DNA of 64,000 nt from Clostridia bacterium (GTDB taxonomy: Bacteria; Bacillota; Clostridia; Oscillospirales; UBA644), in contig JAGASR010000032.1 of NCBI GenBank assembly GCA_017621705.1, positions 1 through 64,000 on the forward strand, written 5' to 3'. This document shows, one piece after another, positions 1 to 8,447 of this stretch. The position numbers and the translations under genes were made by a program. A model generated the notes under the pieces. That model ran no database searches and was not told where the DNA came from. It saw nothing but the letters and a program-made list of their open reading frames with translations. Each line of letters opens with the position of its first letter. Within the stretch, counting starts at the first letter, position 1.

Positions 1-1233
1 AAAAGAGCATGCTATTTTGCGTATCTTTCCATGTCCTCGGTTTTCAGCCTTCCTCCGATACTCTTTTTGACGTTCCGCGAAATGTACGGTATTTCTTTTA
101 CCCTTCTCGGAACGCTTGTCCTCATAAATTTCTGCACCCAGCTTTGCATTGATCTTATTTTTACGTTCTTTCCGAAATATTTCAATATCAAAAGAACCGT
201 TCAGATCATGCCGCTCATAACGTCCCTCGGTTTGCTTATTTATGCTCTCGTACCGACGTTCTTTCCGCAATTTGCATATCTCGGTTTTGCTGTCGGTACG
301 GTCATTTTCTCGATCTCCGCAGGACTTTCGGAATGTCTTCTGAGTCCGACTGTTGCCGCAATTCCCTCCGATGATCCGGGCAGAGATATGAGTATGCTTC
401 ATTCTCTTTATGCGTGGGGCGTTGTCACCGTCGTCGTTATAAGCACATTGTTCCTTACTTTCTTCGGCAGAGAAAACTGGATGATCCTTACCGTTTTCTG
501 GGCACTTGCTCCTGTTGTTTCGTTTATTCTTTTCAGTATCGCGCCGATGCCTGATATCAATATTTCAAACGAAAATACTTCTGCCGAAAAAGCGAAAAAG
601 AAAAATTTTGCGCTCATGCTCTGCGTTTTCTGTATATTCTTCGGAAGCGCCGCGGAAAACTCCATGACAAACTGGATCTCGGGTTATATGGAAAATGCGC
701 TCTCTATCCCCAAAGCATGGTGTGACGTTGCGGGTATGGCTCTTTTTGCGATCCTTCTCGGTGCCGTCAGAACATGGTACGGAAAATACGGTAAAAATAT
801 CTATTCCGTTCTTCTTTTCGGTATGTTCGGCTCTGTTGTATGCTATCTTGTCGCAGGCCTTTCTCCGAGTTCGATACTTTCAACCGTCGCGTGTGTTCTT
901 ACCGGTGTCTGCACTTCGATGCTCTGGCCCGGAACACTTATATTCATGGAAGAAGTTACGCCCGCTCCGGGTGTTGCCGCTTATGCGCTTCTTGCCGCAG
1001 GCGGAGACTTCGGAGCTTCTATCGCACCGCAGATGCTCGGCATAGTTGTCGATACGGTCGCCGAAAGCGAATGGGGTCTTTCTCTTGCGCAGACTCTTTC
1101 TCTTACGGGTGAGCAGGTCGGCATGAAGGTCGGTATGCTTACTGCTGCTATCTTCCCGATAATCGGTGTGATCCTGCTTCTTTTTATGGGCAGATATTTT
1201 AAAAAGAGCATTTTTACAAAAAAAACGGTATAA
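1..1233 (+). CDS. MFS transporter, 5' truncated by window edge
   Basis: C-terminal part of a major facilitator superfamily permease in the cytoplasmic membrane. The frame is already open at base 1, so the start lies outside the window. The in-frame ATG at base 31 falls inside a hydrophobic segment and has no Shine-Dalgarno, so it is not the start. About 410 residues are visible, mostly hydrophobic helices separated by short polar loops, with a charged central loop (around residues 185-200, rich in Lys and Glu) typical of the link between the two six-helix bundles. It ends in a Lys-rich cytoplasmic tail. The substrate cannot be told; sugar or organic acid import is common for such permeases in gut Clostridia. 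A hairpin terminator follows directly. Confidence 0.8.
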   Translation, partial: KRACYFAYLSMSSVFSLPPILFLTFREMYGISFTLLGTLVLINFCTQLCIDLIFTFFPKYFNIKRTVQIMPLITSLGLLIYALVPTFFPQFAYLGFAVGTVIFSISAGLSECLLSPTVAAIPSDDPGRDMSMLHSLYAWGVVTVVVISTLFLTFFGRENWMILTVFWALAPVVSFILFSIAPMPDINISNENTSAEKAKKKNFALMLCVFCIFFGSAAENSMTNWISGYMENALSIPKAWCDVAGMALFAILLGAVRTWYGKYGKNIYSVLLFGMFGSVVCYLVAGLSPSSILSTVACVLTGVCTSMLWPGTLIFMEEVTPAPGVAAYALLAAGGDFGASIAPQMLGIVVDTVAESEWGLSLAQTLSLTGEQVGMKVGMLTAAIFPIIGVILLLFMGRYFKKSIFTKKTV

Positions 1234-1238
1234 TTTAG

Positions 1239-1275
1239 GGGAGTCGATGTTTTTCGTCGACTCTCATATGTTTTA
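1239..1275 (+). terminator. Rho-independent terminator of the MFS gene
   Basis: Nine-base-pair stem, GAGTCGATG with CGTCGACTC (one G-U), around a T5 loop, starting 8 nt after the stop codon. The following sequence is only moderately T-rich. Confidence 0.6.
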
Positions 1276-1311
1276 CTCCGAAAGTAACGTATAATGTTGC
1301 GTATATTGCGG

Positions 1312-1334
1312 AATGTAACACGGAATGTTACATT
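1312..1334. promoter_or_regulatory. Inverted repeat, candidate operator for the Xre gene
   Basis: AATGTAAC and GTTACATT form a perfect 8-bp inverted repeat with a 7-nt centre, 18 bp upstream of the -35 hexamer of the next gene. A related half-site (GTAAC/GTTGC) lies just upstream. It could be an autoregulatory site for the Xre protein; this is inference. Confidence 0.4.
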
Positions 1335-1351
1335 GTTTTTAGGTCGGTTGC

Positions 1352-1380
1352 TTGACTTTAAGATAGTTCGGAACTATAAT
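1352..1380 (+). promoter_or_regulatory. Sigma-A promoter of Xre-membrane gene
   Basis: TTGACT, 17-nt spacer, TATAAT; ends 27 bp before the start codon at 1408. Confidence 0.75.
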
Positions 1381-1407
1381 TTTATCATAACACGCAGGAG
1401 GAAAAAT

Positions 1408-1872
1408 ATGAGCTTCGGAAAAAATTTATGTTATTACAGAAAACAGATTAATATAACTCAGGAAGAACTGGCGGAAAGACTTTTCGTTACAAGACAGACT
1501 GTTTCACGTTGGGAGACGGATTCTGTTTTCCCCGATGTAGAAACTATTATAAAGCTATGCGATATGTTTGACTGCTCAATGGATACTCTTGTCCGCGGCG
1601 ATGCTGAAAATGAAATTAATGACGAAAAAGAAAATTCGGATGATATGGGAGAAAACACTTGGCATAGCAGTGGAAGATCCCTTGACTGGTACGAACTCAA
1701 CGGTCCCATCTGCTCGATTATAATGATCTTATGTATTCTTATCTTTCTGCTTTTGGGGATCCTTAAAGGTTTATGGCACCCGGGATGGATAGTTTTCGTT
1801 ATCGGTATTGCGGCTTGTGCGATCAGTTCCGTTTCGGGAGAAATTATCAACAGTATATTCTTTCGCAAATAA
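1408..1872 (+). CDS. Xre-family regulator with C-terminal membrane segments
   Basis: Predicted 154-residue protein: an N-terminal helix-turn-helix of the Xre/Cro type (about residues 5-60, with the TQEELAERL and RQTVSRWE signature), an acidic linker (residues 70-95), then two hydrophobic segments near residues 105-150. It is probably a DNA-binding protein tethered to the membrane, a layout common in Clostridia where the membrane part may sense envelope state. The start is the ATG at 1408, 7 nt after an AGGAGG-type Shine-Dalgarno; the frame is open to an ATG at 1294 but that would lie upstream of the promoter. It has its own promoter and a likely operator. Target genes are unknown. Confidence 0.8.
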   Translation: MSFGKNLCYYRKQINITQEELAERLFVTRQTVSRWETDSVFPDVETIIKLCDMFDCSMDTLVRGDAENEINDEKENSDDMGENTWHSSGRSLDWYELNGPICSIIMILCILIFLLLGILKGLWHPGWIVFVIGIAACAISSVSGEIINSIFFRK

Positions 1873-1906
1873 ATAATGAGAGCAGATTTTCTGCTCTCAT
1901 TATTTT
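1872..1906. terminator. Bidirectional terminator between convergent genes
   Basis: Near-perfect 14-15 bp stem (AATGAGAGCAGA with TCTGCTCTCATT at its core) with a 3-nt loop and A/T tracts on both sides. It lies exactly between the Xre gene and the convergent zinc-ribbon gene. Confidence 0.85.
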
Positions 1907-2629
1907 CTATTTCGCTATAAAATAATTTATCCCGAGTTTCAGAACAGGTTCGCCTATTTTTGATGTTGAGATACTGATACCCGTAAGTTCTACTTTCTGC
2001 CCGTATTTTGAACCTATAGCGGAAGTCACAAGATCTGATATCATTTCATCCGCACCGAAATGAGAAAGTGTTTCCGCTCCGAGGGTAAGTCCGCCGACCG
2101 TTATGCTTTTTATTCCCGTGCTCAGTTTTCCGTTTTGAACCGACGGATCTGCCTGAATGAAAAGCGAGACCTGTTCGGGCAAAAACATCACCACGACATC
2201 GGGTATATTACTGCCGAAAACTTTCGATATATCGTCCTTTGCGATAACTGCCGAAATTGTTGCTCCGCCGTCCGAAGGGAAAGTCAGCTTCATATCTTTT
2301 AACGGTTTTATTGCTTTCTCGTTTTTCTTTATCATCGAATTCAGTTCGTCCTGCGTAAATTCGAGCTCAACGGGAAAGTACGCAATATCCTTGATCTTTT
2401 CTGAGATCACGGCGACGATGTCGGGCGTTTCGACTTGTTTTCCCGTTTCCGTTTTTCCGAAATAACTGCCGAACATGAATACCGTCGCAAGCAGTACCGC
2501 GAAGAAAACAAGCGCAATTATTGCTTTTAATACTTTTACGGCGATCACTCTTCCCGAAAAAGTATGTCCGCATGCAGGGCAGAACCTTGAACCTTCCGCC
2601 GCATCATGTCCGCATTTGTTACATATCAT
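1907..2629 (-). CDS. Zinc-ribbon membrane protein, function unknown
   Basis: About 240 residues. The N-terminus is a zinc ribbon (MICNKCGHDAAEGSRFCPACG, two CxxC pairs in residues 3-22). One transmembrane helix follows (residues 33-57). The rest is an extracytoplasmic domain of about 180 residues with alternating hydrophobic beta-like stretches. This is the usual plan of zinc-ribbon proteins anchored with an outside domain in Clostridia; the exported domain is not recognised. The start is taken at 2629 because the zinc ribbon begins there and AAGGAC lies about 10 nt upstream; a longer frame to 2695 would overlap the promoter. Confidence 0.75.
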   Translation of the reverse strand: MICNKCGHDAAEGSRFCPACGHTFSGRVIAVKVLKAIIALVFFAVLLATVFMFGSYFGKTETGKQVETPDIVAVISEKIKDIAYFPVELEFTQDELNSMIKKNEKAIKPLKDMKLTFPSDGGATISAVIAKDDISKVFGSNIPDVVVMFLPEQVSLFIQADPSVQNGKLSTGIKSITVGGLTLGAETLSHFGADEMISDLVTSAIGSKYGQKVELTGISISTSKIGEPVLKLGINYFIAK

Positions 2630-2693
2630 AAAAATAGACCGTCCTTTATGTCCGAATTTCTTTCTGATATAATCATATTCATTCGTTATTAAC

Positions 2694-2722
2694 ATTATAC
2701 ATTCAAAAAATGGTTAGGTCAA
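2694..2722 (-). promoter_or_regulatory. Sigma-A promoter of zinc-ribbon protein gene
   Basis: On the minus strand: TTGACC, 17 nt, TATAAT. Diverges from the yicC promoter about 75 bp away. Confidence 0.75.
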
Positions 2723-2795
2723 GTTTTATTTTTACGCAGATTTGTGTCAAAATAGTGAACATATGTATTTTTAATTATAATTTACCTTGAAAAAC

Positions 2796-2824
2796 TTGAC
2801 AAAGCAGGTAAAAAGGGGTAAAAT
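2796..2824 (+). promoter_or_regulatory. Sigma-A promoter of the yicC-to-thiN cluster
   Basis: TTGACA, 17 nt, TAAAAT, about 90 bp upstream of yicC. It is the most obvious promoter for the long co-directional housekeeping cluster. Confidence 0.75.
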
Positions 2825-2915
2825 ATATAATGATATACTATCTCTGTAAGTATGCAGTTTTTCAAAGATATATCATAACCATAAAATATAACAAACAGAA
2901 TCGGAGGGGACAGAT

Positions 2916-3797
2916 TTGGTTAAAAGTATGACAGGCTTCGGCCGTGCATCGGCGATCGTCGACGGCGCTGCCGTTACCGTTGAAATTAAGTCCGTAAATC
3001 ACCGTTATTTTGAATTTAACGCGCGAATTCCCCGCGCATATATGCAGCTTGAAGACAATATCCGTTCTTATCTTTCGACCCGTGTATCAAGAGGTAAGTT
3101 TGATCTTACTTTAAATCTCGATCTTTCTGCGGCAGAGACCGATAAGACCGTAACCGTAAACCGCTCTCTTCTTCAGAGCTATCTTTCCGAGCTTTCCGAG
3201 GTCGCAAAAGAATTCGGCCTTCATAACGATGTTTCCGTTAATACGGTCCTTCGTCTTCCTGATGTTGTGACCCTTACCCAGACCGAAAGCGATGCCGCAG
3301 AGCTTTGGGCGCTTGTCAAACCCGTTGTCGAAGAAGCGGTAAATGCTCTTATCCGTCAGCGTGAAGCGGAAGGCAAACGTCTTTGCGAGGATATCGCACA
3401 GAAATGCGAAATGATAAAAGAACGTGTCGCATTCATCAATTCGAGAGTTCCTGCTTTGACCGAAGAATACAGTGCACGTCTCAGAAAACGTATCGAAAAA
3501 CTTTTGGGTAATACTGAAATCGACGAACAGCGCCTTCTTACCGAAGTTGCGATCATGGCAGATAAGACTGCGATCGACGAAGAAGTCGTCCGTCTCGGTT
3601 CTCATATCGTAACTCTTGAAGAAAATCTTCAGGCAGAAAAACCGATCGGTAAATATATCGACAATTCCATTCAGGAAATGAACAGGGAAGTAAATACCAT
3701 TTCGTCGAAGATCGGTGATATGGAAGTTACAAAGATCGTTCTCGAACTCAAATCCATAATCGAACAGATCAGAGAACAGATTCAGAATATTGAGTGA
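2916..3797 (+). CDS. yicC: YicC/YloC family endoribonuclease
   Basis: 293-residue protein starting [11 protein letters not shown], the hallmark start of the YicC/YloC family, with the N-terminal YicC-like domain and the C-terminal DUF1732 domain (about residues 210-293, ending in [17 protein letters not shown]). Members are cytoplasmic ribonucleases linked to mRNA and sRNA turnover. The start codon is TTG, with GGAGGGG 5 nt upstream. It is first in the conserved cluster, and its stop lies 7 nt before remA, as in Bacillus yloC-ylzA. Confidence 0.93.
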   Translation: MVKSMTGFGRASAIVDGAAVTVEIKSVNHRYFEFNARIPRAYMQLEDNIRSYLSTRVSRGKFDLTLNLDLSAAETDKTVTVNRSLLQSYLSELSEVAKEFGLHNDVSVNTVLRLPDVVTLTQTESDAAELWALVKPVVEEAVNALIRQREAEGKRLCEDIAQKCEMIKERVAFINSRVPALTEEYSARLRKRIEKLLGNTEIDEQRLLTEVAIMADKTAIDEEVVRLGSHIVTLEENLQAEKPIGKYIDNSIQEMNREVNTISSKIGDMEVTKIVLELKSIIEQIREQIQNIE

Positions 3798-3804
3798 TCT
3801 TGCT

Positions 3805-4050
3805 ATGAAACTTGTAAATATAGGTTACGGCAACAGTATTGCCGAAAACAGGATCGTGGCCGTCGTCTCGCCTGACTCTTCGCCCGTTAAACGTATAATC
3901 TCGGATGCGAAGGAAAAAGGACTTCTCATAGACGCAACCTACGGCCGTAAAACAAAATCCGTTATCGTAACGGACAGTACGCACGTCGTTTTAAGCGCCG
4001 TTTCTCCCGAAACGATCAGCGGACGTGTCAATGAAAATATTGGTGAATAA
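3805..4050 (+). CDS. remA: RemA-family extracellular-matrix regulator (DUF370)
   Basis: 81 residues from the ATG at 3805 ([10 protein letters not shown]). The family signatures are present: [23 protein letters not shown] and [11 protein letters not shown]. In Bacillus, RemA is a ring-shaped DNA-binding protein controlling matrix and osmoprotection genes; its role in Clostridia is less clear. A TTG at 3790 would extend it five residues but overlaps the end of yicC and does not match the family N-terminus. In Bacillus gmk follows; here it is missing and rpoZ comes next. Confidence 0.92.
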   Translation: MKLVNIGYGNSIAENRIVAVVSPDSSPVKRIISDAKEKGLLIDATYGRKTKSVIVTDSTHVVLSAVSPETISGRVNENIGE

Positions 4051-4083
4051 TACTTTTTTGAATTTAATCGGAGGTAAGATATT

Positions 4084-4293
4084 ATGTTGTATCCCAGTGT
4101 AAGCAATCTCATCAAAGGCGAAAACAGATGCCGTTATTCTCTCGTAATCGCAGTCGCAAAACAGGCTCGTTACCTTGCTGAAAAAGCAGAAGAAACAGGC
4201 GAAAAACTCGAAGAAAAGCCCATCAAGCAGGCTGTTATGTCTATTGCTGACGGCAAAGCAAGCTTCAGAGAAATCCGCAATACCGAAGAATAA
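4084..4293 (+). CDS. rpoZ: DNA-directed RNA polymerase omega subunit
   Basis: 69 residues, starting MLYPSVSNLIKG and containing SLVIAVAKQARYLAEKA, the conserved omega motif for binding the beta' subunit. Omega helps assembly and stability of RNA polymerase. It is preceded by GGAGG at good spacing. Its TAA stop overlaps the priA start by one base (TAATG), so the two are translationally coupled. The size is normal for Firmicutes. Confidence 0.92.
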   Translation: MLYPSVSNLIKGENRCRYSLVIAVAKQARYLAEKAEETGEKLEEKPIKQAVMSIADGKASFREIRNTEE

Positions 4294-6350
4294 TGCCGCT
4301 CGGTTCCGCCATGTATGCTGTCGTTGCGATAAAGGGCCTGCCGATGTCGGCGGACTCGCTTTACACTTATCTCGTTCCCGAACAGCTTAAAGATACCGTA
4401 AAGGCAGGGCTTTTGTGTACCGTGCCGTTCGGTCATAAAAAAGAGGCGGAAGGTATGATAATGGCTGTCTCGGACAGTACGGATTGCCCCGAGGACAGGC
4501 TCCGTTCTCTCATCGCAGTCGGTGAAGATGATCCCGATATGTCATCACTTTCGCCTGACCGTCTCAGCCTCGCACTTTATATCAGGGAACGCTATTTCTG
4601 CACTTATTGGGACGCGATATCGCTCGTCCTGCCGTTCGGAAAGATCGTTACCCGTAAAGTCAACAGAAAAAGAGCAATAAAAGATCCGCTTTGCGGTCTT
4701 GTCCGTCACCCCGTTGGCCCTGCGGAATTAAGCCCCGAACAGAATGCGGCTTACGAAAATATCAAAAAAGGTTTTTCGTCCGGAGGCGCGCATCTTCTTT
4801 TCGGTGTTACGGGAAGCGGCAAAACTCTTGTTTATATAAAGCTTATAGACGATGTCCTCGCTTCGGGTAAAACGGCTTTACTGCTCGTTCCCGAAATCGC
4901 GCTGACTTATCAGATCGTAACCCGTCTTTACGACCGTTACGGTGACGATCTTGCGGTCCTTCACAGCGCATTGACTAAAGCCGAACGTAAGGATACTTTT
5001 TCTCTCATAAAATCGGGGCATAAAAAAGTAATCGTCGGCACCCGTTCCGCACTCTTCGCACCTGCTCCCGATCTCGGTCTGATAATTATCGATGAAGAGC
5101 AGGAAAACGCATATAAATCGGAAATGACTCCGAAATATGCCGCCTGCGAAGTTGCCGCATTTATTGCAAATAAAAAGAAGGCACTTCTTGTCGTTGCATC
5201 TGCCACTCCGTCTTTCGAGTCGTTTTACCTTGCCGAAAGCGGAAAAATCGGTATTTCCGAAATAAAAAGCAGATATAACGGTCAGCCTATGCCGAAAGTC
5301 GTGCTCGTCGATATGCATGACGAAGTCATGAAAGGCAACAGTTCCCCATTCGGCTCGCTTCTTCTTTCCGAGATCGAAGAAAATCTCAAAAGAGGGGAGC
5401 AGACAGTCCTTTTTATGAACCATCGCGGGTATAATACTTTTGTCAGTTGTTTCGACTGCGCAGAACCTATCGTTTGCCCGTATTGCGGCGTTGCGATGCC
5501 GTACCATAAAAAAGACGAAAGACTTGTCTGCCATTATTGCGGATATTCGATCCCTGTTCCGCAGTACTGCTCAAAGTGCGGCGGCAAAACCATGAAATAT
5601 TCCGGAACAGGAACTCAAAAAGCAGAGGAAGAATTATCTCAGCTTTTCCCAAACGCACGTATTTTACGAATGGACGCCGATACTGTCTCCGAAAAAGGAA
5701 GCAGAGACGCGATCCTTTCTTCCGTCTCCAAAGGCGAATGCGATATTCTGCTCGGAACTCAGATGATAACCAAAGGGCTCGATTTTCCGAATGTTACGCT
5801 CGTGGGCGTTCTTCTTGCGGATACGATGCTTTTCTCGTCAGACTTCCGTGCGCTTGAAAAAACGTTCTCTCTGATGACCCAGGTCGTCGGCAGAGCAGGC
5901 CGCTCCGAAAAATCCGGCAGAGCAATTATTCAGTCATTCTATCCCGAACACCGTGTTTTCCGTTATGCTCTCGATCAGGATTACGTCGGTTTCTATAAAA
6001 ACGAGACCGCATTTAGAAAAATGATGCTTTATCCGCCGTTCTGCGATATCTGTCAGATCTCGTTTATCGCAAAAACGGAAGAAAAAGCGTTTTCGGCAGC
6101 CGAAAAGTTTGAAACGGCTCTCCGTTCCGCACAGGAAAAAGCAGGCAGTCTGCCGCTTCGTGTTATTCCCGCAAAATCGACTTATGTTCCGATGGTTGAC
6201 ACACGCCCGAGAGTACGTATATTAATAAAATGCGTCGATAACCGCGCGCAAAGAAAAATATTATCGGAAGTTTACCTTTCCTTTATCAAAGATCCCGCAA
6301 ACAGAGATATTCGCGCGGATATTGATATGAATCCTTCAAATATCAGTTAA
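4293..6350 (+). CDS. priA: Primosomal replication-restart helicase PriA
   Basis: 685 residues. Visible in order: the N-terminal 3'-DNA-binding region (residues 5-110), Walker A GVTGSGKT (171-178), Walker B IIIDEEQ (264-270), then the eight-cysteine zinc region (CFDC, CPYC, CHYC, CSKC, about residues 387-430) inserted in the helicase core, motif V/VI with QVVGRAGRSEKSGRA, and the C-terminal domain. PriA is a 3'-to-5' helicase that reloads the replisome at stalled forks. The protein is somewhat short for the family, mainly at the N-terminus. The motif II residue usually His in PriA (DEEH) is Gln here. The start overlaps rpoZ. Confidence 0.95.
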   Translation: MPLGSAMYAVVAIKGLPMSADSLYTYLVPEQLKDTVKAGLLCTVPFGHKKEAEGMIMAVSDSTDCPEDRLRSLIAVGEDDPDMSSLSPDRLSLALYIRERYFCTYWDAISLVLPFGKIVTRKVNRKRAIKDPLCGLVRHPVGPAELSPEQNAAYENIKKGFSSGGAHLLFGVTGSGKTLVYIKLIDDVLASGKTALLLVPEIALTYQIVTRLYDRYGDDLAVLHSALTKAERKDTFSLIKSGHKKVIVGTRSALFAPAPDLGLIIIDEEQENAYKSEMTPKYAACEVAAFIANKKKALLVVASATPSFESFYLAESGKIGISEIKSRYNGQPMPKVVLVDMHDEVMKGNSSPFGSLLLSEIEENLKRGEQTVLFMNHRGYNTFVSCFDCAEPIVCPYCGVAMPYHKKDERLVCHYCGYSIPVPQYCSKCGGKTMKYSGTGTQKAEEELSQLFPNARILRMDADTVSEKGSRDAILSSVSKGECDILLGTQMITKGLDFPNVTLVGVLLADTMLFSSDFRALEKTFSLMTQVVGRAGRSEKSGRAIIQSFYPEHRVFRYALDQDYVGFYKNETAFRKMMLYPPFCDICQISFIAKTEEKAFSAAEKFETALRSAQEKAGSLPLRVIPAKSTYVPMVDTRPRVRILIKCVDNRAQRKILSEVYLSFIKDPANRDIRADIDMNPSNIS

Positions 6351-6364
6351 ACAGGAGAATTTTT

Positions 6365-6829
6365 ATGGCATTGCGTGAAATAGTAACAGAGGGCTACGAA
6401 AGTCTCTCTAAAATATGTAAACCCGTAACTTCTTTCGACAGTCGTCTCGAACTTCTCGTCAAAGATATGAAAGATACCCTCGTAAAAGCAGACGGTCTCG
6501 GCCTTGCCGCACCTCAGATCGGTGTCCTCAAACGTCTGGCTATAATCATCGACGGTGAAACAGACGAAATGGTCGCTCTTATCAACCCCGAGATCACCGC
6601 AATGTCCGGTGTTCAGAATAAAACGGAAGGCTGTCTTTCCGTTCCCGGTGTATGGGGAAAGACCGAACGTCCCGCAGTAGTTACCGTCAAGGCACAGAAC
6701 GAAAAAGGCGAATGGTTTGAAATGACAAGAGACGGTATCACCGCAGTCTGCATCTGCCACGAACTCGACCACCTCGACGGTATCCTTTTCCGCGAACACG
6801 TTGTCGAATATATCGAAGACAGAGATTAA
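6365..6829 (+). CDS. def: Peptide deformylase
   Basis: 154-residue metalloenzyme that removes the formyl group from nascent proteins. All three motifs are present: GLGLAAPQIG (44-53), EGCLS (88-92, with the metal-binding Cys) and the HELDH metal site (132-136). It sits between priA and fmt, the usual place, with a 14-nt gap after priA holding an AGGAG site. It is a cytoplasmic, ribosome-associated housekeeping enzyme of normal length. Confidence 0.96.
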   Translation: MALREIVTEGYESLSKICKPVTSFDSRLELLVKDMKDTLVKADGLGLAAPQIGVLKRLAIIIDGETDEMVALINPEITAMSGVQNKTEGCLSVPGVWGKTERPAVVTVKAQNEKGEWFEMTRDGITAVCICHELDHLDGILFREHVVEYIEDRD

Positions 6830-6853
6830 TCTTAACAGAAAGGACTGATCTGA

Positions 6854-7741
6854 ATGAAAGTTCTTTTTATGGGTTCGCCCGATTTTGCGGTCGAATCCCT
6901 CAAAGCACTGATCGCCGCAGGTCACGAGATCTGTGCGGTCGTAACTCAGCCCGATAAGCCGAAAGGCAGAGGCTATGCACTTTTCCCGACTGCAGTCGGT
7001 GCGTATGCCGAAGAAAAAGGCTACGATGTTTATAAGCCCGACAAAGTAAAAAACGGCGAACTTATGCCGATCCTCGAAAAATATCAGCCCGAGGTCATTG
7101 TTGTTGCGGCATACGGTAAAATTTTGCCCGAATATATCCTCAATTATCCGAAATACGGTTGTGTCAACGTCCATGCATCTCTTCTTCCGAAATACAGAGG
7201 AGCCTCTCCCATCAATTTTGCGATCATCAACGGCGAAGAGAAAACCGGTATTACCACCATGCTCATGGATATCGGTCTCGATACGGGCGATATGCTTCTT
7301 TGGCGCGAAACCCCGATAACCGATGACGATAATGTCGAAACTCTTCACGACCGTCTCGCTCTTATCGGCGGTGAACTTATCTGCGAAACGCTCGACGGCC
7401 TCGAAAAAGGCACAGTAAAGAGAATTCCGCAGGAAGGTGAGAGCTGTTATGCGCCGCTCATCACTTCCGAAACGAAAAAATTATCATTTTCCGCAACAAA
7501 ACGTGATATAATAAATAAAGTAAGAGGTTTAAGCCCCGTTCCCTGCGCTACCGCAACGGCAGGCGGAAAGACCGTAAAGATCTTTGCCGCAGAAGAGATC
7601 GACGGACCGCAGGACGGCAAACTTACCGTTAAAGTTGCCGACGGCTGGATCCGTGTTACAGATCTTGCGCCCGAAGGCAAAAAGAGAATGTCCGACGAAG
7701 ATCTTCTTCGCGGCAACAGAAATTTTGCATTTGATGTTTGA
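6854..7741 (+). CDS. fmt: Methionyl-tRNA formyltransferase
   Basis: 295 residues. The formyltransferase core carries the catalytic stretch VNVHASLLPKYRGASPI (104-120, with Asn, His and the SLLPKYRG loop) and the matching Asp in GLDTGD (141-146); a C-terminal OB-like domain follows from about residue 205. It formylates initiator Met-tRNA using 10-formyl-THF, the reaction that def reverses after translation. The two are adjacent and probably co-transcribed. Slightly shorter than the E. coli enzyme but complete. Confidence 0.96.
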   Translation: MKVLFMGSPDFAVESLKALIAAGHEICAVVTQPDKPKGRGYALFPTAVGAYAEEKGYDVYKPDKVKNGELMPILEKYQPEVIVVAAYGKILPEYILNYPKYGCVNVHASLLPKYRGASPINFAIINGEEKTGITTMLMDIGLDTGDMLLWRETPITDDDNVETLHDRLALIGGELICETLDGLEKGTVKRIPQEGESCYAPLITSETKKLSFSATKRDIINKVRGLSPVPCATATAGGKTVKIFAAEEIDGPQDGKLTVKVADGWIRVTDLAPEGKKRMSDEDLLRGNRNFAFDV

Positions 7742-7760
7742 TAATTTGCGGAGGTAAAAA

Positions 7761-8447
7761 TTGCCTTATTTTGATTATTGGTATGTGATCCTTGTCATTC
7801 CCGCGATGATCCTTTCGATGATCGCTTCGGCTTCCGTTAAAAGTACGTATGCCAAATATGCGAAAATCGCATCACGAAGAGGAATGACGGGCAGTCAGAT
7901 CGCTTATGAGATCCTGCGCAGAGCGGGAATCAATGAGGTTTCTATCGGTCGCGTAGGTGGTCAGCTTTCCGACCATTACAGCCCGAAAGAAAAGATAATC
8001 CGCCTTTCCGAGGGTGTTTATGACGGTTCATCTGTCGCCTCGCTCGGCGTTGCGGCGCACGAAGCAGGGCACGTTTTGCAGTATTACGGAAATTATTTCC
8101 CGATACGACTGCGAAATTCTATCCTTCCCGTCGTGAATTTCGGCTCGTCTCTTTCAATGCCGCTCGTTATTCTCGGCTTGATTCTTGGGGTCGGCATTCT
8201 TATTGACGTCGGCATTGTTCTTTTTGCTGTCGTCGTTTCTTTTCAGGTACTGACCCATCCCGTTGAATTTAACGCTTCATCAAGAGCGTTAAAACAGCTT
8301 GAATCCTGCGGCGCACTTAATTCGGACGAACTTCCGAAAGCCAAAAAAGTCCTTAATGCTGCCGCTATGACTTATGTCGCATCTGTCGCTGTTTCACTTG
8401 CACAGCTTTTGCGACTCATTTTGATATCCAATAACAGACGAAGATGA
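7761..8447 (+). CDS. Membrane zinc metallopeptidase, YugP family
   Basis: 228 residues with a TTG start (GGAGG 6 nt upstream). An N-terminal membrane helix (residues 7-25) is followed by a soluble region, the zinc site HEAGH (100-104) and further hydrophobic segments (about 125-170 and 195-225). This matches the Zn_peptidase_2/YugP family of integral-membrane peptidases of unknown substrate. It lies between fmt and rlmN, where rsmB is often found in relatives. Its stop overlaps the rlmN start by four bases (ATGA). Confidence 0.88.
   Translation: MPYFDYWYVILVIPAMILSMIASASVKSTYAKYAKIASRRGMTGSQIAYEILRRAGINEVSIGRVGGQLSDHYSPKEKIIRLSEGVYDGSSVASLGVAAHEAGHVLQYYGNYFPIRLRNSILPVVNFGSSLSMPLVILGLILGVGILIDVGIVLFAVVVSFQVLTHPVEFNASSRALKQLESCGALNSDELPKAKKVLNAAAMTYVASVAVSLAQLLRLILISNNRRR

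Noticed and set aside
31..36. ATG at 31 as the start of the MFS gene
   Set aside because: The frame is open to base 1, the ATG lies within a membrane helix, and there is no ribosome site.
6347..7348. 333-codon open frame on the minus strand
   Set aside because: Antisense to def and fmt; composition typical of a shadow frame, with no ribosome site.
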